NCBI RefSeq assembly: GCF_022682495.2
Contig: NC_071399.1
Coordinates: 52,754,873-52,818,872, forward strand
From: Desmodus rotundus
Lineage: Eukaryota; Chordata; Mammalia; Chiroptera; Phyllostomidae
DNA length: 64,000 nt
Direction of reading: 5' to 3'
Under the pieces are notes generated by a model. That model did not search any database. It was given only the letters and a program-made list of their open reading frames with translations, and was not told the DNA's origin. Shown one piece after another: positions 1 through 11,887 of this stretch; positions within the stretch are counted from its first letter, which is position 1; the number at the start of each line of letters is the position of its first letter. Position numbers and translations under genes: made by a program.

Positions 1-592
1 GACTGGCAAGAAGTATTCCAAGTCATGAAAGGCAAGGACCTGCATCCAAGATTACTGTATCCAGCAAAGCTGTCATTTAGAATGGAAGGGCAGATAAAGT
101 GCTTCTCAGATAAGGTCAAGTTAATGAAGTTCATCATCACCAAGCCCTTATTATATGAAATGTTAAAGGGAGTTACCTAAGAAAAAGAAGATCAAAACTA
201 GGAACAGTAAAAATGACAGCAAACTCACAGTTATTAACGACCACACATACAACAAAAACAAGAGCAAACTAGGCAAACAACTAGAACAGGAACAGAACCA
301 TAGAGATGGAGATCACATGGAGGGTTGTCAATAGGGGGATGGGAGGGGGAGAGAGGGGGAAGGTACAGAGAATAAGTAGCATAGATGATAGGTGGAAAAT
401 AGACAGGGAGGGTAAAAATAGTGTAGGAAATGTAGAAACCATAGAACTTATAAGTATGACCCATGGACATGAACTATAGGGGGGGAATGTGGGAGGGAGG
501 GGGTGAGCAGGATGGAGTGGAGTGGGGGGGGAAATGGGACAACTGTAATAGCCTAATCAATAAATATATTTTAAAAAATAAATAATAAAATA
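1..592 (+). mobile_element. Half-L1 (HAL1-type) copy 1, 3' part
   Basis: The window opens inside an L1-type ORF1 that stays open to a TAA at 178-180 (60 codons). It carries the conserved ORF1p C-terminal features seen in the other copies here: a VMKGKDLHPRLLYPAKLSF core and an ending like KPLLYEMLKG. ORF1 is followed directly by a short G-rich 3' UTR and an A-rich tail, with no ORF2 between them. That layout (ORF1, 3' UTR, poly-A) is the half-L1 architecture. The upstream part lies outside the window. The very similar 3' ends at 11.9, 45.2, 48.2 and 53.6 kb show that this is a repeat family rather than a random deletion. Confidence 0.85.
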
Positions 593-1978
593 AAAATTCA
601 TTGGTTAAACAATGATATTTTGTAAGTTTTTTATTACAAATTGAACTCCAATGGTTCTGTCCAGGTTTTCTTAAGGAGATTCACAATCTAGTAAATTTAG
701 AAACTGTTTAAAACAAGTAATGGGAAGCTATTGTCTGATGACAATAGGCAGATCTATATATTTGCAATCTTAACATTTTTTTCTTGATTATCACATAAGT
801 TTGTTTTACATGCTTTTATTTTAAACATCAAACTTGCTATGGTACATTAACTATTTTCCTTTAATATTAATCTAATAACTGACTTCTATTAAATAACAAT
901 CATGTTTCTAGCCACTGTTCTAAATACCTGTATTATCTCATTTATATGCTCACAACAACTCTGAAATAAGTACTATTATTACCCCACTTTTACAGGTGAG
1001 ACTGGCTTAGAGAGATTAGATAACTTTCCCAAAGTCACTTGCAAACAGTAAGTAGGACAACTGGGATTTAGACCATACCTTTCTCAAAAAATAAAGTCCA
1101 TAATCTTAACCACACACTCTATTGCCTCAAATATAAGAGCAGTTATGTGACACAGCATTTCAACATACCTGCTTATTAGCTGTTCAAATACAAATTTAAC
1201 GTGGAAAGAGACTTTGTAATCCATACATTAAGCAATACGAACTCAGAGAAGCAAAATAAAGCCCCTATTTTTAAAGATCACCTTAGGAATCTATTACATA
1301 GACATAGTGAATAGTGATCCCAGAAGGATCATTATGTAGGAAAAGGAATATAAAATGTAACTGACAAAAACAAAAGTCAACCACATCCTTATGCCTCTAA
1401 GAATAGCTCTAGTCTCAGAGCTGTTCCTTTTAAATTAAACCAATAGAGAAGAAAAAAATAGATCATTGATTGCTAAACCATTGTGGCAATACCTAGCTGA
1501 TAACAATTAATAATTAGATGAGATCAGGCGCATTCAGGGTGGTATGGCCGTAGACTACAATTAAATCCAACGATTAAGAACTAATGTAAAGTGTTGGTAT
1601 TGGTATACACAATGACATCTATTTGCCATTTCAAGCTTTCAAGATCCTTCTGAGACAAAAACCATTTTATATGACATAAAAAGATCATATCAAATATGTT
1701 TAGTGTAGAAAAATGAGTCATTTTAATAAAATGAGTAATTCTAATTCTGTCTTCTATCTTCAAAATTTTTTGAGTGTGTTGAAAATTAAAACATAAACTA
1801 CTTTCTATTCTGACAGAGCAGATTTTTTTGATATACAGTTCTGACTTGACAGGTTCTTAAATTATGGGTTTCAGCTCAAACATTATCTCTGCTTTGATGA
1901 AAATGACTTAAAAGTCTCTGATAACTTTTTTCTCCTGAAACAAAAATAAGGAACTCAAAGATTTTTAATGAATGTTTT
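593..1978. other. Non-coding stretch with one MIR
   Basis: No gene is recognised. The stretch is AT-rich with scattered stops in all frames. It holds a MIR relic at about 905-1125, and 800-905 shows similarity to 17.9-18.0 kb (see findings). The rest is featureless by eye and is read as DGKH intron 1. Confidence 0.6.
905..1125 (-). repeat. MIR SINE relic
   Basis: Reverse-complement MIR core features appear in order: an ACTGTTCTAAATAC-like end, CTCACAACAACTCTG, TACTATTATTACCCC, TTTTACAGGTGAG, and AGAGATTAGATAACTTTCCCAAAGTCA. It is diverged, as expected of an ancient mammalian SINE. Confidence 0.8.
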
Positions 1979-2183
1979 CTTATTTATTTATTTATTGACT
2001 ATTTAAATTCATTTATTGGTTGATTTTAGAGACAGAGGGAGAGAGAGAAAAATACATCAATTTGTTTTCCACTTATTATGCATTCATTGGTTGAGTCTTG
2101 TATATGCCCTGACCAGGGTTTGAACCCTCAACCTTGCCATATCAGAACAGTGCTCTAACCAGCTGAACTACTGGGCCAGGGCC
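1979..2183 (-). mobile_element. VES SINE (bat), old copy
   Basis: On the minus strand it reads from a GGCCCTGGCCCAG head through the tRNA-like part to a GAGAGAGAG-rich end and an (AAATA)n tail (T-rich here at 1979-1996). The flanks carry a likely target duplication, TGAATGTTTT (1969-1978) against TGAACGTTTT (2184-2193). It is more diverged than the copies at 30.2 and 31.9 kb. Confidence 0.85.
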
Positions 2184-2337
2184 TGAACGTTTTATTATCA
2201 AATCATTTTCTAAACTGGGTTCCACAGAACATTTTAGTTTTTCTTGAAAAGCATCGATACTGATAATATTTTCCCATAAGACAGTTTAATATACAGTTGA
2301 CTCTCTTCATTTGCATAATTAAATAAATAGCCATAGA

Positions 2338-3941
2338 AATCTTGAAAAAGAAAAACAATATCACACTCCCTGGTTTCAAACTATATTACAAAGCAATAAT
2401 AATCAAAACAGTATTGTATGGGCATAAAAACAGACACACAGATCAGTGGAACAGAATACAGAGCCCAGAAATAAACCCACACATATATGGTCAATTAATT
2501 TATAACAAAGGAGCTATGAATACACAATTAGGAAAGGATAGTCTCTTCTATAGATACTGTTGGGAAAAACTAAACAGCCACATGCAGAACAATGAAACTG
2601 GACCACTATCTTATACAATACATAATAATTAACTCAAAATGAATTAACGACTCAACTCAAGATCTGAAACCATAAATATCCTAGAAGAAAACATAGGTGT
2701 TTAAGTTCCTTGACATCTCCTGGCAATGATCTCTTTTTTTTTTGGGGGGGGGGGGGGGCGGGGAAGGATTTGACACCAAAATCAAAGACAAAGGAGCAAA
2801 AAAAAACAAGTGGGACTACACCAAACTAAAAAACTTACACAAAAGGAAATCATCAACAAAATGAAAAGGTAGCCTACTGAATGAGGAAAAATATTTATAA
2901 ATCATGTATCTGGTAACAGGTGAATATCCAAAATATATAAAGAACTCATATATAACTCAATAGCAATAAAATTAAATACATAATGTGATTGAAAAATGGG
3001 CAGATAATCTAAATAGACATTTGCCCAAAGACATAAAGACTGCCAGCAATTATATGAAAAGGTTTCAACACCACTAATCATCAGGAAAATGAAAATCAAA
3101 ACCTCACGCATGTCAGAATGGCTAGCATCAAAAAGACAAAATAATTCTTTGCAAAGATGTGTAGTAAAGGGAACCCTTGTACACTATCAGTGGGAATGTA
3201 AATTGGTGCAGCCACTATGGAAAACTCGAGGTTCTTTAAAAATCAAAAATAAAAATACCATATGATCCAGCAGTTCCACTTCAGGGTATTTATCTGAAGA
3301 AAATGAAAACAGTACTAAAAAAATAACATAGCATATTTATAATAGCCAGGATATGGAAATTACCTAAGTGTCCATCAATGAGTGAATGAATGAAGAAAAT
3401 ATGGTTATATAACAATAGAATGTTATATAACCATTAAAAAAATGAAATCTTGCCGTTTGTGACAATACCAATGCACTCTGGGGGCTTTATGCTACATGAA
3501 ATAAGTCAGACAGAGAAAGACAGATACCATATGATCTCACTTATATATGGAATCTAAAAACAAACAAACCAATAAAATAACAAGCTCAAAGATGCAGAGA
3601 ACAGTCTGGTGGTTTGCCCTGGATAGGAGGGGAAGGGAAGGTATGATATGGGTAAAGAGGATCAAAAGGTACAAACTACCAGTTATAAAATAAATAAGTC
3701 ATGGGGATGTAATGTGCAGCATGGTGACTACAGTTAATAATACTGTATTGCATATTTGAAAGTTACTAAGAGAGTAAACCTTAAAAGTTCTCATCACAAG
3801 AAAAATACATTTGTAGCCCATGTTAACTAGACTTCTTACTGTAGTCATCATGTAAAAATATATACAAGTATTGAGTCATTACACTGTATGCCTAAAACTA
3901 ATATATGTCAATTGTGCCTCAATAAATCTTTTTTAAAAACT
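2338..3941 (+). mobile_element. L1 LINE, 5'-truncated, old
   Basis: This is the ORF2 C-terminal region plus 3' UTR of an L1. The translated fragment at 2342-2632 has the typical [20 protein letters not shown] and YGQLIYNKG segments. The DNA motifs that follow are GGAATGTAAATTGGTGCAGCC and ATGATCTCACTTATATATGG. The element ends near AATAAATCTTTTTT. Frames are broken throughout. A run of Gs at about 2742-2760 interrupts it. Confidence 0.85.
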
Positions 3942-5005
3942 GAAAACTGAAGAGAACATAACAAATAAGGTATCTCAAAACTCAAAAAAAAAAGTCACTG
4001 TGAACACAGAATTGGCAAATAGTGAGCCATAGTTCCTAAGGGAAACGCAGGGTTAATTTCCTATGTACCTTTCCATCAACTAGTCAATACATGATCTTGT
4101 TTTTTCTATGTGTTCCTGATTAATATATATTGTTGATCCATTAACACTGAACTTACAGCCAATAGCGCTGTAACTCACACCTGAAGGAAACTTAGCGAAC
4201 ACATAATTTTTCTATAAGGCACATCCCAGCCCTCTTGCTTCTAGGTAGACAACATTTCACAACTTAGCCTGGGGTCATTTCAAACACTGAGATCACCAAG
4301 AGAAAGCACAAAAATGTAAAAAATGTCTCACTAAATAGATCACAAAAAGGACACTTGTTTACTATATGTGAAGACAGGTTGTCCCCTGGTTCAACCTCAG
4401 CTGGGGATATGCTCAAGCAACAACTCAAATCTTCTGCCACTATACATGTGTCCACCAATGACCACAAAAGCAAAGTAAGTATTGGTTTTGGAATTACAAA
4501 TAAATTTGAGTGAGTAGGCAAATTAGCAAAATGGAATTCACAAATAATGAGGATCCACTATATAAAATGTTAAGTCCATGCATGTAGTATCATTATGTGA
4601 CAAACTACACTTAATGTGTTATGTTAGACAACAACGTCAGCAAGCTGAACTAAAAGGTTGCCAGATACCAGAAGGGATATGACTTCTGACCTCACAGTAA
4701 TGCACAGGTTGCATTTCACTAATATCTGTCATTTGATGTGGGTCATCACTGACCTGGGCCATGTACTCTGTTGTATAATGTCAAAATAAATTTCAATGGT
4801 TTCTTCACACAAAGCATTTCTACTAGACATGTTTATGCTCTATTTCAGGGGCTGAAAGAAGGGAATTTCTCACAAAAGGGGTACATTTTATCAAACAAGG
4901 TGGTATTACTATTCTTTCAGCATATTATACTAAGTATTTTTTTGTTGAAATAAGTTTTAGTATTGCTATCAATAGCCAAGGCCTTTTATTATAAAAAATT
5001 TTAAG
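3942..5005. other. Non-coding stretch, nothing recognised
   Basis: No gene, RNA or known repeat is recognised. Short open frames at 4264-4521 (minus) and 4771-4953 (plus) have no recognisable protein features and no CpG-rich promoter nearby. The stretch is read as intronic DNA. Confidence 0.5.
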
Positions 5006-6956
5006 AGTTAATGTTTAGGATTCCAACATGGCAGAGGAGTAAGTAGAAGCTACACTAACCTCCTCCCAAGACCAATCTGGAATTACAACTAAATTGTAGA
5101 GAAATCACCCAGAAAAACCAAGGAAACAAAAGCTGAAGATAAGCCTTATAACCACTGACAGACAAAAGAAACCACTTCACTACAACGTGACTGGTATGGA
5201 GTGTGGAGGGAACAGGAGAGAGCTGGCTGGGCTCCCATGGGGGGCAGCTGAAGTGCCAGAGGGAAATTCAGTGGCTGTAGGTTTCCTCTTGAGAAGTGTG
5301 GGGTCTAAACCCAAAGCTGGGCTCCCCAGCCTACAACACCAGAGTCAGGAAAGGAACCCAGATAACATCCAGCTGTGAAAAGCTGCAGTTTCTGCCTGCC
5401 AGGGACAGACAGCTGGAGCTGCAGAAAGCCTAAGCCTTTTAGAGAGCCAACAAAGCAGGATGGGGGTGGGGGGTGGGCAAAGTGGACTACAGACGCTGAA
5501 GGAAACTCAGGAGTCCGTGGCTTTGGGGGTAGATCTGAGGGAGCAGCCACTAGAATCCCTGTGCTGAGTCACTCCCCATACTGCAGGAGCCATCATCATC
5601 TTACTGAAGCAGAGCAGTCCCCTCCAAGGGGCATCAGCTGCCTTGGGGAAGAAATAGTTCCATCCATGGGAATTACTCTGCCCCACCCTGAAGTACTTAA
5701 GCCTGACTGCTCATTACAGATTGACTATTTCCTCCGTTCTCTTACTACATTTTACCTTCATCTTTCCTCTTATTTTCATTTTACATTTTATTTTCTCTCT
5801 CACTATGACTTGTTTCCATTCCACGTCCTTACTCTCCCGCCAAGCCACTTAAAACCATTTTGCTTGTCATTAGTCATCTCACCTTCTTTTTCCTATTCTT
5901 AAAATATCCTTATGCTTTCTCCGCCTTTGCCAATCTTTGCTCATTAATTGTGGATATGATGGATATTGTTGCATTTCTCCAATTTAATCTCTAGATCTTC
6001 ACTATTTTTATATTTCAAATCTCAAATTTTACTACTGCCCCTCATACTCCATTTTGCCTTGCTTCTGCCCTTTCTTTTTTTTCAGTTTAAATTTTAATTT
6101 TTCCCTATCATATCCTGGTTTTCATTCCTCACTCTTAGTATTGCTTCTCCATCTATCATCTCAAAATCACTTCTCTTTCCTCTAGACATCTCTTAAGCTT
6201 TTCTTTCTTTATTTTTTCCCTCTTATTCCCCTCCCAAGTATATTAATATTTGCTCATTTTTGCTGATAGCACTGTGGTGAATCTTTTTCTCCAATTTGGT
6301 TCCTATTATTTTTCTTCTCTACTGTTTTTATTCTATATTTTTTATTTATTTCTTTAAATTTGTGTTTAAAACTAATACTATACGCTTCCCCTTCCTTTTC
6401 CATTGTGCCTTCTTTCCTCCCTTTTTTATGATATAATTTTTTCTTTCTCTCGCTTTACCTTCTCCCTATTCCCTACTCTTATTGCTCATCCCTCTACCCT
6501 TTCAAAATCATTTTTCTTTCAGTTAGTCATCTAATATTCATTTCTTTCCTTTCTTATAAGTCTTAATCTCTTTATACCTTTATTAACACTGGTTCATTTA
6601 TTGTTGATCATGAGATTGTGGGCGGGGGTTAATATTGCGTGGTGTTTGTTTGTTTCCTCAGCTGTTTTGTATTGTTCTGGCAGCACCTATACAACAGCAT
6701 AGGAGACGTGGTGAGCAGAGTGACTCTCAGTGAGCCAGCCGGAGGGCAGGACCCAATAAAGAACAACCCAATGACAACCAAAACCCAGTTATAAGCAGAG
6801 AGCCCATATGAATGACATAAAGAACGTCCTAAGAGCATCAAGTTCAGGAGATCAAGGAGACTGCACCACTGAATCCCACAGATCTCTTACCACAAAGGCA
6901 GAGAGCCATAGCCGATCAATCTAAGAAGCAAAATCAAACAAGAAGAGTCACCTAAA

Positions 6957-7786
6957 ATGGGAAGAAAGAGAAACAAACCCCAACTGAAAGGAAAGAAGGA
7001 ATCCCCAGAAAGAGTGCTAGATGAAACTGAGGCAAGCAAACTATCAGACAATGAGTTCAAAACAATGGTTATAAGGATGCTCAATGAGTTCAGTGAGAAC
7101 TACAAAGAACTCCAGGGAAGCTACAAGGAACTTACTCCAAACTACACTAGCATGAAAAAGGACATAGAAACTATCAATAATAGCCAGGAGGAAATGAAGA
7201 ACACAATTTCTGAAATGAAGACCACAGTAGAGGGAATTAAAAGAAGGCTAGATGAAGCAGAGGACTGAAACAATGAGCTGGAGGGCAAGGTAGAAAAAAT
7301 TACTACACACAGCACCAAAATGAGAAAACTCTAAAAAAAAACAAGGATAGTTTAAGGGAACTTCAGGAAAAACATGAAACGTAATAATATTCGTATCACA
7401 GGGATGCCAGAGGAGGATGAGGAGGAGCAAAGGGTAGAAAACCTGTTTGAAAAGCTTCTGACAGAAAACTTCCCTAACTGAATGAGAAAAAAGTCACACA
7501 AGCCCAGGAAGCACAGAAGGGCCCAATCAAGATGAACCCAAGGAGGCTCACTCTAAGACGCATCTAAGACAAAGAGAGAATCTTAAAGGGAGCAAGGGAG
7601 AAACAGCTAGTAACATATGAGAGCTCCCATAAGGCTATCAGCTGATTACTCAACAGAAACACAACAAACCAGAAGGGGGTGGCAAGAAACATTCCAAGTA
7701 CTGAAAAGCAAATGAGGGAAACCAAGACTATTCTACCCAGCAAGGCTCTCATTGAAAATGAAAGGGAAAATACGGAGTTTCCTAGA

Positions 7787-7821
<35 letters not shown>

Positions 7822-7884
7822 AGGCTAAAAGAACATATCTCCACCAAACCAGTATTGCAAGACGTGCTACAGGGACTTCTTTAA
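6957..7884 (+). pseudogene. L1 ORF1 (dead)
   Basis: In an intact L1 this encodes the trimeric RNA-binding chaperone of the L1 particle. Translation from the ATG at 6957 begins MGRKRNKPQLKGKKE, followed by a heptad-like coiled coil, and hits a stop after 103 codons at about 7266. Out-of-frame remnants of the RNA-binding and C-terminal domains follow (GMPEEDEEEQ-like at about 7400, TLQARR/PSKARLS-like regions at 7640-7760). The frame's natural end, GLL-stop, is at 7882-7884. An (AAAT)n tract at 7785-7821 interrupts the C-terminal domain. Several substitutions and indels show long decay. Confidence 0.85.
7785..7821 (+). repeat. (AAAT)n microsatellite in L1 ORF1
   Basis: About nine AAAT units lie within the 3' end of the dead L1 ORF1. 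Other ORF1 copies in the window have no such tract at this point, so it arose after or during insertion. It is probably length-polymorphic. Confidence 0.9.
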
Positions 7885-7939
7885 GAAGATGAAGAACAAC
7901 AGAGAGAGGAACACAGGTACAAAGAGAAGAAATATCAAT

Positions 7940-10900
7940 GAACAAGTACCTACCAATAATAACTTTAATGTAAATGGATTAAATGCTCCAATCAAAAGAA
8001 ATAGAACAGCTGAAGAGATAAGAAAACATGACCCACATATATGCTACCTACAAGAGACCCACCTCAGAACAAATGATCTACACAGACTGAAAGTGAAGGC
8101 ACGGAAAAAAATATTCCAAGCAAACGGACAGGAAAAAAAAAAGCTATTATATTATACATAATAGATTTCAAAACAAAGGCCACAAAAAGAGACAAAGGAC
8201 ACTTCATGATACTCAAGGGAAGAATCCATCAAAAAGATATAACCCTTGTAACACACATGCACCCAACACTGGAACACCCAAATATATAAGGAAAATCTTG
8301 GAAGACTTCAAAAAAGGTATCATCAGCAACACCCTCATCATAGGGGATTTTAACACCCAGTTGTCAACAATGGATACACCTTCCAAGCAAAGAATCAACA
8401 AGGATACTGTGGCACTGAACAACACTCTAGATCAAATGGACTTAACTGATATATACAGATCCTTTCACCCCAAAGAAACAAAATACATATTCTTTTCTAA
8501 TGGACATGGACCATTTCAAAGATAGAGCACATGACAGAGCCTCAACAAAGCCTCAACAAATTCAAGAAAATTGAAATAATATCAAGCATCTTCTTGGATC
8601 ATAATGGCTTGAATCTAGAAACCAATCTCAAGGAAAAAACCTCAAAAACATTCAAATGCATGAAGACTGCATAACATGCTGAATGAATAATAATGAATGA
8701 GTTAACAGGGAGATCAAGGAAGATATCAAAAAATTATGGAAACAAATTAAAATAAACACACACAAGGTGAAAACCTATGGGACATGGTGAAGGCAGTTCT
8801 GAGAAGGAAGTTCACAGAAATACAGTCCTACCTAAAAAAGAAAGAAAAACTTCAAATAAACAACCTAACCCAACATCTGTAAGAACTAGAGGAACAACAA
8901 AGCCCAAAGCAAGTAGAAGAAGAAAATAATCAAGATAAGAGCAGAATTAAATGGCACAGAGACTGAAAGAACAATTCAAAGGATCAATAAATACTTGAGC
9001 TGGTTCTTTGAAAACGTAAACAAAATCAACAAACCTTTAACCAGACTCATCAAGAAAAAAAGGGAGAGGACCCAAATAAATAACATCAGAAATGAAGAGG
9101 AAAAATTAGAACCAGTATCACTGAAATAGAAAGGATTGTAAGAAGTTACTATGAACTATATGCCAAGAAATTTGACAACCTGGGTGATATGGACAAATTT
9201 CTAGAAATGTATAATCTTCCAAAACAGAATCAAGAAGTTGAAAGCCTAAATAGACGGATAACAACTGGTAAAACTGAAGTAGCAATCAAAAAACTCTAGG
9301 CACACAAAAGCCCTGGACCACATGGTTTCACAAGAGAATTTTACCAAACATGTAGGGAAGAGCTAACTTCTATCCTTCTCAAACTATTCCAAAAAATTCA
9401 AGAAGAGGAAATAATCCAAACTCTTTTCATGATATTAGTATTACCCTAGTTCCAAAACCAGGTAAAGACACAACGAAGAAACAAAACTATAGGCCAATAT
9501 CTCTGATATACATAGATGCTAAAACACTCAACAAAATATTGGCAAACCAGATTCAGCAATACACTGAAAAGATCATATACCATGACCATTTGGGATGCAT
9601 CCCAGGGATACAAGGATAGTACAGTGTTTGCAAATCAATAAATAATACACCTCATAAACAAAGTGAAAGACAAAAATCATGATCACATCAATAGATGCTG
9701 AAAAAGCCTTTCATAAAGTACAGCACGTATCTATGACAAAAACCCTCAGGCATACCTAATAATAATAAAGGCCATATACAAGAAACCTACAGCCAACATC
9801 ATACTCAGCAGGCAAAAACTAAAAGTTTTCCCCTTAAGTCAGGAACAAGACAAGGGTATCTGCTCTCACCACTTTTATTCAGTATAGAATTGAAAGTTCT
9901 GCCACAGTGATCAGACAAGGAAAAGAAATAAAAGGCATCCAAGGAGGAAGTAAAACTGTCATTATTTGCAGACAACATGATAGTGTACACAGAAAACCCT
10001 ACAGTCTCCAAAAAAAAAATTGTTCAACCTAATAAGTGAATTTGGCAAAATAGCAGGATACAAAGTCAAAATTCAGAAATTGAAGGCATTTTTGTACACC
10101 AACAAGGAAATATCAGAATCAGAAATTAAGAAAAAAAATCCCATTTACCATAGCAACAAGAAATAAAATACCTAGGAATAAAATTCACTAATGAGGTAAA
10201 AGACCAGTACTTGGAAAACTACAGAAATATGAAGAAGTTAAGGAAGATACAAATAAATGGAAGCATATAAGCATGTTTGTGGATTGGGAGAATTAACATC
10301 ATTAAAATGTCCATACTATTCAAAGCAATCTACTGATCAACGCAATCTCTATTAAAAACCAATGACATAGTTCACACATTTAGAACAAATATTTCAAAAA
10401 TGTATATGGAACCAAAAATGACCTCAGCAATCTTGAGAAAAAAGAATAAGTAGGAGGGATCATAAGACCTGATATCTAACTATATTACAAGGCTATTGTA
10501 ATCAAAACAGTCTGGTATTGACATAAGAACAGATATATAGAACAATGGAACAGAATAGAGAGCCCAGAAATAAACCCATGTCTCTATGGTCAATTAACAT
10601 TTGACAAAGGGGGGCAGGAGCATAAATGGAATAAAAATAGCCTCTTCAATAAATGGTGTTGAGAGAACTAGAATGATACACGCAAAAAAAATTAAACTAG
10701 ACCACCAACTTACAACATATATCAGAATAAACTCAAAATGGATAAAGGACTTAAACATAAACTGTGACACCATAAAATTCCTAAAGGAAAACATACGAAG
10801 TAAAATTTCAGATATCTCACGCAACAACGTTTTTACCGCTATATCCTCTAGGCAAGGGAAATAAAGTTAAGACTAAACAAATGGGACTATATCAAATTTA

Positions 10901-11500
10901 GAAGCTTCTGTACAGCTAAAGAAAACATCATCATTTTAAAAAGGGAACCAACTGTATGAGAAAACGTATTTGCCAACAATACCTCACAAAAGAGTTTGAT
11001 CTCCAAAATATATAAAGAACTCATATGGCTCAACACCAGGAAGATAAAAAATCCAATTAAGAAATGGGCAAAGGACCTGAACAGATACTTCTCCAAGGAG
11101 GACATATAGAGAGCCCATAGGCAAATGAAAGGATACTCAACATCACTAGCCACCAGAGAGATGCAATTAAAACCACAATGAGATACCACCTCACACCTGT
11201 CAGAATGGCCATCATTAATAGATCAACAAACACCAAGTTCTGACAAGGATGTGGAGAAAAGGGAACCTACTGCACTGTTGGTGGGAATGCAGACTGGTGC
11301 AGTCACTATGGAAAACAATATGCAATTTCATTGTAAAGCTAAAAATGTAACTGCCTTCTGACCCAGGGATTCCACTGCTGGGATTACACCTTACAAATGC
11401 TGAAACACCAATTCAAAAGAACCTATACACCCGTATGTTCATACCAGCATTATTTACAATAGCCAAGTGCTGGAAACAGCCTAAGTGTCCATCAGTAAAT
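7940..11500 (+). pseudogene. L1 ORF2 (dead endonuclease/reverse transcriptase)
   Basis: Intact ORF2p combines an AP-type endonuclease, a reverse transcriptase and a Cys-rich C-terminus. Fragments seen in order are VNGLNAPIKRNRTAEEIRKH and CYLQETHLRTNDLHRLK (8000-8090); the endonuclease IGDFNTQLSTMD segment (8340-8375); QMDLTDIYRSFHP (8435-8475); the RT-type PKPGKDT and NYRPISL (about 9455-9510); IDAEKAFHKVQH (about 9690); and the catalytic box at 9964-9976. That box now reads FADN where L1 normally has F/YADD. C-terminal remnants follow (10550-10830 and about 11280-11480). Many stops and frameshifts are present. Confidence 0.85.
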
Positions 11501-11887
11501 GAGTGGATAAAAAAAATGTGGTACATTACACGATGCAGAAACAAAGAAGAAATTCCTTCCTTCGAACATCATGAATGGAACTGGAGAGTATTATGCTAAG
11601 TGAAATAAACGAGGCAGTTAAAGACAAATACCATAGGATCTCACCTATAAAAGAAACCTAATGAACAAAACAAACGAGCAAAATAGGACCAGAGGCATGG
11701 AACCAAGGAACTGACAGCGACCAGAGGGGTGGTGGGAAAGATGTAGAATGATCTAATCAATGAACAGATATAAATGACCCACATAGACAACAGGGTGAGG
11801 ATTGACTGTGGTGGGGATGGGCGGGGCAGAGGAGAGCAAGGGGGGAAACAGGGCAACTGAATAGAACAATAAAAAAGTTAATATTTA

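Larger units (their letters stand above)
5018..11875 (+). mobile_element. L1 LINE, nearly full length, inactive
   Basis: The layout is that of a complete L1: a 5' UTR beginning TCCAACATGGCAGAGGAG, a pyrimidine-rich 5' UTR section (about 5700-6600), ORF1 (6957-7884), ORF2 (about 7940-11500), a 3' UTR and a short poly-A. The element is flanked by AGTTAATGTTTA (5006-5017) and AGTTAATATTTA (11876-11887), a 12-bp target duplication with one mismatch. At about 6.86 kb it is close to the usual L1 length. Both ORFs have many stops and frameshifts, so it cannot move by itself. It sits antisense to DGKH in the presumed intron 1. Confidence 0.9.

Noticed and set aside
5375..5902. 175-codon open frame in the 5 kb region
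   Set aside because: It lies in the L1 5' UTR, and its C-terminal half is the pyrimidine-rich tract.
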